The translations under genes and the position numbers were made by a program. This document shows positions 57,314 to 64,000 of a stretch of 64,000 nucleotides of DNA, one piece after another. How positions within the stretch are numbered: the first letter of the stretch is position 1; each line of letters starts with the position of its first letter. The DNA lies in contig MJGA01000006.1 of the NCBI GenBank assembly GCA_001910725.1, forward strand, positions 1,488,001 through 1,552,000, given 5' to 3'. A model generated the notes under the pieces. The model did not search any database, was not told the origin of the DNA, and saw only the letters and a program-made list of their open reading frames with translations. This DNA comes from Phanerodontia chrysosporium. Taxonomy: Eukaryota > Basidiomycota > Agaricomycetes > Polyporales > Phanerochaetaceae.

Positions 57314-57845
57314 GCGTCAAGGACCTCACGTCCGTTATCCGTGAACAGCCGTCACCGCCCGTTGGTACGACTGCCCAAAAGTCATCTCGTTTGAGGTGCG
57401 TAGCGCTGTACGTCTCGTGAAGGATGCACCTCGCTGACCGAGCAAAGCCCCACCCGAGGTCCGACGGCGTAGTGCCCAGTGTGCTGCCAGGAGGACGCGT
57501 AGGGGACGGCTGCAGATCGCGAGATTATCCGTGCTCGCGATCCACACACGCCGGGCGGCTCATTGGTGACGTTGGCCCCCGGCGGCGGCGTGCGACGGCT
57601 TCGCGAGCATCCGATATTGCCACAGGCGGCCCCGGGCCTGCCTGCGCCCACGGTGGCCGCCGTGATGACATTGCTGAGCGATTGAACAGCATGTCTTGCT
57701 CTTCGAACCTTTTACAGGGAGAGGTCATCTGCCTTGCAGACGTGGGACGTATATATATTCCCTGGTTGAGACCCGTGGATAGCCGCACCGTCCCCAAGCT
57801 CTTCGACACTCCTATCGTTCTGCTACACTCCTCATCTTCAACGAC
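57314..57845 (+). promoter_or_regulatory. aldo/keto reductase promoter region with TATA box
   Basis: The right flank of the transposon, without a gene. TATATATATT at 57750-57759 lies about 90 bases before the ATG at 57846. The retrotransposon sits about 540 bases upstream of this gene. Confidence 0.45.
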
Positions 57846-59283
57846 ATGACCGTCCAAAGCATCACCACCCTCGGCGGAACTGCTTCTCACGTCAAGGTCG
57901 GCAAAGTTGGCGTAAGTTGTCGTTCAGCTACGTAACACCATAGCGCAATGACTGACGCTGTTTCTAGCATGGCTTACTGCTTATGACGTTCGTGTATTTG
58001 CAGCCGAGATTACTAGAGATGGACTTGCTGACCTCGTTTGTACAGATGGACCACCAACCCGGTACCTGATGAAGTTGCGTTTGAGGCTATCAAGGCGGGT
58101 ATCGAGTGCATGCCTCCTGGAGTTAAAATGCTGTTGAACAGCTGTACGTCTCCTTGAGCGCGACGAGTCCTGGTTTCGAGACTGACTACCGTGCCTGTCC
58201 GCTAGCCGAATTTTACTCACCTACATTCGGACCCGCCAACCTCGAACTGCTCTCCCGCTTCTTCGAAAAGTATCCCGAGTACGCTGAGCGGACGTTCCTC
58301 TCGGTGAAGGGCGGCACAAAGCTCGGAGATCCTACCCCAGACTCCTCGTAAGTAGTTCGTCGCAAGCCCCGCTTCCTGCGTTTCACCGTTCCGCTGTGCA
58401 GTCCAGAGAACCTCCGGCGGAGCGTCAACGCAATCAACGCCGCGCTGCGCGGCAAGAAGCGGATGGACCTCTTCGAGTGTGCACGCGTCGACCCGAACTA
58501 CAGCGTCGAGCACACGATCGGCGTGCTCGCGGGCTTCGTCAAGGAGGGCCTCTTTGACCACATCGGCATGTCTGAATGCCGCGCCGAGTCGCTCCGCCGC
58601 GGACACGCTGTGCATCCCATCGCGGCGGTGGAGATCGAGGTCAACGCGTGGTCGATGGAGCCCGAGACGAAGAACGTGCTTCGGACAGCCGAGGAGCTCG
58701 GCGTCGCAGTCGTCGCCTACGCGTATGCCGCCAGCTTTTTTGTCATTGGCAGCTCAGAGTGTTGACCATGAGGACAGTCCGCTGGGGCGTGGGTTCCTGA
58801 CTGGAGAGTTCAAGAAGCCTGAAGACATACCTGGTGCGTCCCGCCATGTTTGAGGGTTAGCGGACGCTGATGTCGCATATTTTCCAGAGGGTGACTTCCG
58901 CCGGAGCCTCTGCCGCTTCAACAACCCCGAGTACTTCCAACACAACCTCACGTTGGTCGACAAGATCAAGGAGATTGCGGCGAAGAAGGGCGTTACGCCC
59001 GCGCGGCTGTGCATCGCCTTTGTCGCGTCGCTCGGCGACAAGGTCATCCCGATCGCTGGGTCTTCGTGAGTGCCCTTCTCTGACCGATGCCTCTGCCGAA
59101 ATCTGACATGCTGTAACTTCTGTCTGCAGGAACGCAAAGCGTGTCATCGAGAATGCGCATTCCGCAGACACGGAGCTCACGAAGGAGGAGAAGGACGCGA
59201 TATGGGAGATTATAAACACTTACGAGGTCAAGGGCGACAGGTACTTCGGAGTGGGTCCCGAGGCCGTGCATCTCTGGGGATGA
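57846..59283 (+). CDS. aldo/keto reductase, pyridoxal reductase (Plr1)-like
   Basis: Eight exons: 57846-57911, 57968-57987, 58046-58143, 58206-58347, 58402-58722, 58778-58833, 58888-59065, 59130-59283; all phases agree, 344 aa. It starts MTVQSITTLGGTASHVKVGK, VGHGLLLMTW. The order suits the AKR8 (pyridoxal reductase) type: NPVPDEVAFEAIKAGI, NSSEFYSP with the catalytic Tyr in EFY, RTFLSVKGG with the Lys, MDLFECARVDP with ECARVD in place of the usual barrel motif, GLFDHIGMSECRAESL, and VAYAPLGRGFLTGEFK. NADPH binding at the end reads IPIAGSSNAKRVIENAHSAD. S. pombe Plr1 reduces pyridoxal to pyridoxine; that substrate is inferred from the overall resemblance. Cytosolic. No frameshift. Confidence 0.82.
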
Positions 59284-60105
59284 GTACCCCCACGCAGATC
59301 CTGTAGTGACATTACACTCACAAATGGAAGATGAGCGTATATTCAATATCGTGACAACAATGAATGTGAACAACTTGTGCAATCTTGGCGGGCGGGCAAA
59401 TGAGTAATAAGTAGAAAGTATCTTAGTCTCAGAACCCGAAACCGGCCATTGCACTATACGCGGTAGCCATTCTAGCGTACCACCGCGAGACTGTCTATGG
59501 CGGGATGTAGCAATATCGGAGACAATCTCGAGTTTCTGGTATCTTCTGATACGCCGTTGACAGGAACGTCATGGGCGAACTCAGAAGAAGCGGAGACCCG
59601 TTGTTGAAGCGAGAACATGGATCGGGACCAGGACAACGGAAGCACTAGGACTATCCTATAAACGCGGAAGTCAACAGTGTCTGTCTGGTGTGCGTAGGAT
59701 GATGTTTCCTTCCTCATCGAAAGGTGCGGAAGCGCATTGGGTACTTGGAATGGTGCCCATACTACTTGCAAGGCCAGGTCTACAGAGAGCAGCGACGACG
59801 AGTGTCGGATGAGATGGGAAAGGATGGGAGTCGATAACAAGATGTGCACGTGGGAGAGGCGAGGCTCCAGGCGTGAATACCCCCACACTGCCACGGTGCG
59901 GGATGATAATGGGAGCGCTGCTCGCAGTTCTTCCAATCACATTTTGGCCGAGAAGTGCTTCAGACTAGACCCTCGTACGTTGCGACGTCGTGAGATGGTT
60001 CTGAATCCAGTATGGAGACCTCGGCGCTCAGGCGTGTCTGTCGTAGCGATTGCTCAGAAACGAGTCAGATGGACATACTCATTGAGTCACGTATGTCACT
60101 TCGTA
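59284..60105. other. intergenic, no gene recognised
   Basis: Convergent space between the reductase and the minus-strand FAD enzyme. Should hold both 3' ends; nothing else recognised. Confidence 0.4.
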
Positions 60106-61712
60106 CTAAGGATCATGCTGTCTTGCAATTTTTGCGGCGTACTCCCCAGCCTTGCGCCCGAATACTGCACCAGCGGTCAGCCCACTACCGCCTGGGTAGT
60201 TCGAGTAGTATAGCCCGCCCACGAGCTCTCCCGTGCAGAACAAGCCTGTGATCGGCGCGCCCGTAGATTTAGAGAGGACACCGGCGGTCTCGGGATCGAC
60301 TGCCAAGCCACCGAAGGTGAACGTGATGCCGCAGGCGACCTTTACGGCCAGGAAGGGCCCTTGCTCAACAGGCAACGCCCAGTTCGACTTCGGGAGCTCC
60401 AGCGCGCGATCCTCGCTCTGGGTAGAGAGACCGTCCTTAATCGCGGGGTCCCAACGCAACGAGGGGTTCTTCGCCTGGAAATGCCGTACAGCGTCGTTGT
60501 ACTCCGTGATAGTCGCGATGAACTGGTGCTTGTCTTCCAGGCTGTCTCCAGTCAGCTTCTCCGCAAGCTCCTCGATGGTGTTGGCCCAGATCTTGCGGAC
60601 AACGTCGTCTGCGTATTCTTCCTTGCGAAGCCAGTTGACCACGAGGGAGTCGTAGACCTGGAAGGCGTAGCCTCCGGGTTGCATGAGAATCGCGCGCCCG
60701 AACTTGGCATACGTATAGTTTCGGAAGTCCTCGCCTTCGTCGACGAAACGTTGGCCTTGCGCGTTGAGCATGAGGCCAAGTGGATACCCCGACTTCGTGA
60801 ACTGGTTGCTCAGGACGCGGTCGCCCGTGTCAGCTGGTGCATCAGCGTCCCAGCAAGTCGAATGGCAGCCTGCAAAGTCTCCCTTAAGCGCAGCGCCGAC
60901 CCTAGTAGCAAGAGCGAGACCGTCGCCGGTGTTGTACGGGGTGCCGCGGACCTACGACTTTGATCAGCTATCACTGAAACTCGGAGGAGGCTGAACCTCG
61001 CCTTGGCATGAATCCATTGTTCGCCGAGGTACTGGGTCCGCAAGTCCTTGCTAGCCTCATATCCTCCAGAGGCGAGAACCACTGCCTGTGTGGACAGTTT
61101 AACTAGCTCCCTGCCCTTCCTCACGACGATGCCAGTGATGCGCGCGTCCTCTACAATCAACTCAACAGCGGGAGTATCAAACCAGGTCTGCACGCCGGCT
61201 TCCTGCAACGCTTTTCGGTGGGCCGCGATGAGGCCCTTACCGCCGTCCTGGGTGCTGAGTGCCATTCCGCCCCAGAAGACCTGGCGTCCATCGACGAGGT
61301 ACGCCTGGCGGTTGAATGCCAGTGTGAACGGCACGTGAACACGATCCGCTAGCCACTGTACAGCAGCGCGGGAGTTGTTGACGACGGTCTTTACGAGTGC
61401 AGGGTCGGATCTCCCATTCCCCAGACGCATGATGTCGTTCGTAAACTGCTCGTGTGTGTAGGGTTTGACCTCGATGAGTGACGCTTGCTCGGGTTTGACG
61501 TTGCTAACGATGGGGAGGAGGTCCTCCAGCCCATTGTGCACCGTGCGGTGAGCACCTGCGGTGAAGTATCCGTTTCCTCCTGCCCACTCTTCAGGGCACT
61601 TGTCGATGATCAAGACCCGCTTGAGCCCTGCGTCTGCGGCCGAGAGCGCGGCACAGCTGCCTGCGTGCCCTGACCCGACGACGATACAATCGAATGTTGT
61701 GCTGTTGACCAT
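60106..61712 (-). CDS. FAD-dependent oxidoreductase, fumarate reductase / tricarballylate dehydrogenase (TcuA)-like
   Basis: Starts at 61712 with MVNSTTFDCIVVGSGHAGSC: the FAD-binding GxGxxG follows the first strand directly. Then come DKCPEEWAGGNGYFTAGAHR, QVFWGGMALSTQDGGKGLIA, ITGIVVRKGRELVKLSTQAV and VLASGGYEA. After one intron the second exon reads VRGTPYNTGDGLALATRVGA, GYPLGLMLNAQGQRFVDEGE and, near the end, CGITFTFGGLAVDPETAGVL, GLFCTGELVGGLYYSNYPGG and SGLTAGAVFGRKAGEYAAK, the FAD/substrate closing motif of this flavoprotein family. The intron (about 60956-61005) fits best with a GC-AG donor (AAG/GCGAGG), since the nearby GT donor breaks the frame. Bacterial TcuA oxidises tricarballylate; the fungal substrate is unknown. 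About 518 aa, no cofactor domain missing. Confidence 0.8.
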
Positions 61713-62091
61713 TGCCCTGCAACACCACCGCGAGGTTAGCGACGCACTCTCATTGGAAGAAAGTGCCTACCTCGTACTTCCGAGGCAATGTAATTAGTGG
61801 ATGGAAGACGCAAGCTCCCGCGAGCACATATGAGCGTGAGGATGCAATCACTCAGAGTCATCAATCCATCACGCGCACGGTCCGCCTTTGCCGAGTCATG
61901 CGGGCCTTTCCGTGGTGTTATCCATGTGGCGTGCTGGAAGCCACTTTCAGCTGATACTTATCAAAGCAGGCGCATCTCCGCTGCTTCATGTTTCGAGATA
62001 ATTGAGCGAGAAATGTCGCTATATAAGGCGATGGCTGCGAGAAACCAAAGCCCCGGTATCACGAATTCCATGCCTCCAATGTACTGCAGGC
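61713..62091. other. intergenic, no gene recognised
   Basis: Between the FAD enzyme's start and the 3' end of the GH53 gene, both minus. Presumed promoter and terminator only. Confidence 0.4.
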
Positions 62092-63344
62092 TCAAAAGAG
62101 ACTTATCGACTGACGCGTATTGCCGCTACTATCCACCAACAGTGCGTCCTATAAATCAATGAGTCAGCCGAGCGTTGTTGACGGTTACGCGCAACAGAGT
62201 GCTCACGGAGCAGGAGCTACCCAGCCCCGCGTTTCCAATCCAACCAGGTTCCCAGTATACCACACCCAAACCGTGCCCTCCCGGTAGGCCGCTCAATACG
62301 CTCTCAATATCCTTCACCCACGTCTGCTGCCCTGCTGTGGATTTGGGTATGCTGGACTCTGAGAGCGCAACCGACGACGGACATGAGACGGGCCAGTCCG
62401 TCTCGGCGACGAGTATATCCTGCGGCATCATGTCAGGGGAGAGCTGCGGAGTGTAGTTTAATTAGGCGCAAACCTTGTTGAACTTCGAGATGACGCCATT
62501 CATACTTGACTGCAGCGCACTGAGGGTGGCCCCGGTGCCGTAGAAGGGATAGAACGAGAAGCCCATAATGTCCACGTCCGAAGACGAGAGCGCGCCGGCC
62601 ACGAATATACCACCCCAGAAGTAGTTGACGCTTCCCGAGTCCCAACCGTTCGCGATATGCACGACAATCTTCGTCGAGGGCGAGCCGGTGCGCACCGCAG
62701 AGGCAGCCGAATGCAGGAGTTCAGATGCAGGATGGAACCCAGCCTTGCTGATTTGTCCCGTAGGCCACAGAAGACCGTCGTTGATCTCGTTGCCGATCTG
62801 AATGTAGTCGATAGGCGTCCCTTGATTCTTGAACGCATTGACAAGATTCAGAGTATACCTGAAGGCTGACGTTGCACCTGTTCGTTACAAGCTTTACAAG
62901 GGATACTCACGTATAAATTTGGGTGTTGAGTCCGTTCAAATCCGTCGGCCACCCAGAAGGGATAGCTTGGTGACCTGGATCAGCCCCTGGGAACGGACGA
63001 ACTTATTAGTGGGCGCGTACGCGTACAACGCGAAAACGGTGCCTACAAGTGTCGCTGTAATGCAAGTCGATCAGAATCTTCATTCCCGCTGCCTTGGCTC
63101 GTTTGGCGAGGGCGAGGGCGTAGTTCTGCGTGTAGGTCCCAGCAGTCCAAACGCGGATGCGAGCAAGCTCGAAGCCATGGCTTGAAAGGATCTGTTCGAA
63201 GGGCTTTACAACACCATTGTCTTTGTAGGTGATACCTTGGGATTCAAGAAGGGAGAGGGATGAAAAATCTGCACCGTTCAGAGGCAGAGAAAAAATCTGC
63301 AAAATGGGGAGCCAGAGGAAAATTAGGAGGGTGCTGAACCGCAT
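62092..63344 (-). CDS. arabinogalactan endo-beta-1,4-galactanase, GH53, secreted
   Basis: Five exons: 63344-63047, 62986-62911, 62858-62474, 62419-62207, 62148-62092; all phases agree, 342 aa. The start gives MRFSTLLIFLWLPILQIFSL, a signal peptide (a Met four codons upstream is also possible). GH53 order: GADFSSLSLLESQGITYKDN, GFELARIRVWTAGTYTQNYA, MKILIDLHYSDTWADPGHQ, then the acid/base Glu in IDYIQIGNEINDGLLW, FYPFYGTGATLSALQSSM, and the nucleophile Glu in ILVAETDWPVSCP. It closes with GVVYWEPGWIGNAGLGSSC. The enzyme cuts beta-1,4-galactan side chains of pectin, in line with plant-litter or wood decay. A full-length intact gene with usual family size. Confidence 0.9.
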
Positions 63345-63394
63345 CGTAGCGTTCAAGTGGATGCAACTGTGCCCATCATACAGGCTCCCTTAGG

Positions 63395-63404
63395 TCTCAT
63401 ATAC
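63395..63404 (-). promoter_or_regulatory. TATA-like box of the GH53 gene
   Basis: Minus strand reads CGTATATGAG about 55 bases before the ATG at 63344, the same spacing as at the BTB gene. Confidence 0.35.
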
Positions 63405-63832
63405 GTGCCTCCATAGACGAAAGAACCGCGTTTCGGCGAAACTTAGCTTACTCCACCTTCGCGTGAAGGCCATAGCTGTCATGAGAACAACAATGCATCA
63501 TTGGCGGAAGGTTCATGGACCCTGCGATCCGCTGTCGATCCGCTTACTGTATGGTCAGCAGGCTGGACACACACATAAGGAAGTACGGCTTGCCTGCTCA
63601 CACATGCAATGGAGTGATTTTGCCCGTGGTCTTGCGCTGACGTGACCGCACCGCTATCAGGTGACAGAGATCATCCGCTTCGATTGAACTGTGAGTTATT
63701 ATGAGTTCCAACAGGATGCGAATGCACAGTCAATTGGGTGACAGTCGAATGCTACTAGGATCAGTGCCATTACAAGACCGCATGCGTACAGCTTCGTGAC
63801 GTTGTAGCGAGAAAATATACTCTTACTGCCAT
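63405..63832. other. intergenic, no gene recognised
   Basis: Upstream of the GH53 gene; nothing recognisable. Confidence 0.35.
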
Positions 63833-64000
63833 CCTCCGTCCGCGTTGCGCACCAATATTCGAGCGTTATTGACGAAAGCACGAATGAGTTCGTCGAAAGC
63901 GCTCCGCTCCATCTCCGACACGTTCGGGTCGCCACGTTTTGCTGCAGTTGCTAGCAGATAATCAGGTCTTGCAAACTCGAGTTCGAGCTCGTGCAGAATC
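63833..64000 (-). CDS. partial gene at the right edge, C-terminal end or internal exon, unrecognised
   Basis: On the minus strand one frame is open from the edge to a TAA at 63833-63835. It reads ILHELELEFARPDYLLATAA, KRGDPNVSEMERSAFDELIR and AFVNNARILVRNADGGWQ. Composition and helix pattern are protein-like. The stop lies in GGCAGTAAGAG, which is also a possible splice donor, so this could be an internal exon. Family not recognised. Confidence 0.45.

Overview
This is a gene-dense, intron-rich piece of a nuclear genome from a basidiomycete fungus, most likely an Agaricomycete. The case rests on many 45-70 nt GT-AG introns that split even short genes, large families of F-box and BTB/POZ genes, fungal CAZymes (CE4 chitin deacetylase, GH53, GH89), and a chromodomain Ty3/gypsy retrotransposon. 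No rRNA, tRNA, CRISPR or bacterial operon structure was seen.

Layout. 1-3 kb: C-terminus of tRNA m1A58 methyltransferase Trm61, then a two-PAS-domain protein. 3.8-7.5 kb: a BTB protein and a 14-exon MATH-BTB protein, both minus. 7.6-11.9 kb: the U4/U6 snRNP factor Prp24/SART3. 12.6-21.1 kb: two F-box/LRR genes around a short-chain dehydrogenase and a GH89 alpha-N-acetylglucosaminidase. 22.6-28.5 kb: a PhyH-type 2OG dioxygenase, a second BTB paralogue, an F-box-like gene and a small secreted helical protein that has a truncated copy nearby. 29.5-34.6 kb: a conserved 116-aa unknown, a mitochondrial K+/H+ exchange-related protein, a ZIP zinc transporter and a fourth F-box-like gene. 35.6-39.2 kb: two tandem paralogous multi-pass membrane proteins. 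40.3-47.3 kb: an SNG1-like DUF3533 protein, an MFS sugar/polyol porter and a GPI-type chitin deacetylase.

47.95-57.3 kb is a nested transposon. A Ty3/gypsy chromovirus with identical 492-bp LTRs and a 5-bp target duplication carries a 695-bp solo LTR of another element inside pol (own 5-bp duplication). It also carries a 2,015-bp hAT element near the end of pol (8-bp duplication, inverted repeats, remnant transposase C-terminus). Beyond it lie an aldo/keto reductase, an FAD-dependent fumarate reductase/tricarballylate dehydrogenase-like enzyme, a GH53 endo-galactanase and a partial gene at the right edge.

A recurring technical signal: more than twenty apparent frameshifts in otherwise well-conserved genes nearly all need one extra base, mostly in short G/C runs. 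Systematic sequence undercalls explain this better than mass gene decay. Gene spans below therefore cross frames where stated.

No single new pathway is visible. The least ordinary items are the nested transposon with a repeated polypurine tract, the tandem membrane-protein pair, the micro-exons of the SNG1-like gene and a likely GC-AG intron in the MATH-BTB gene.
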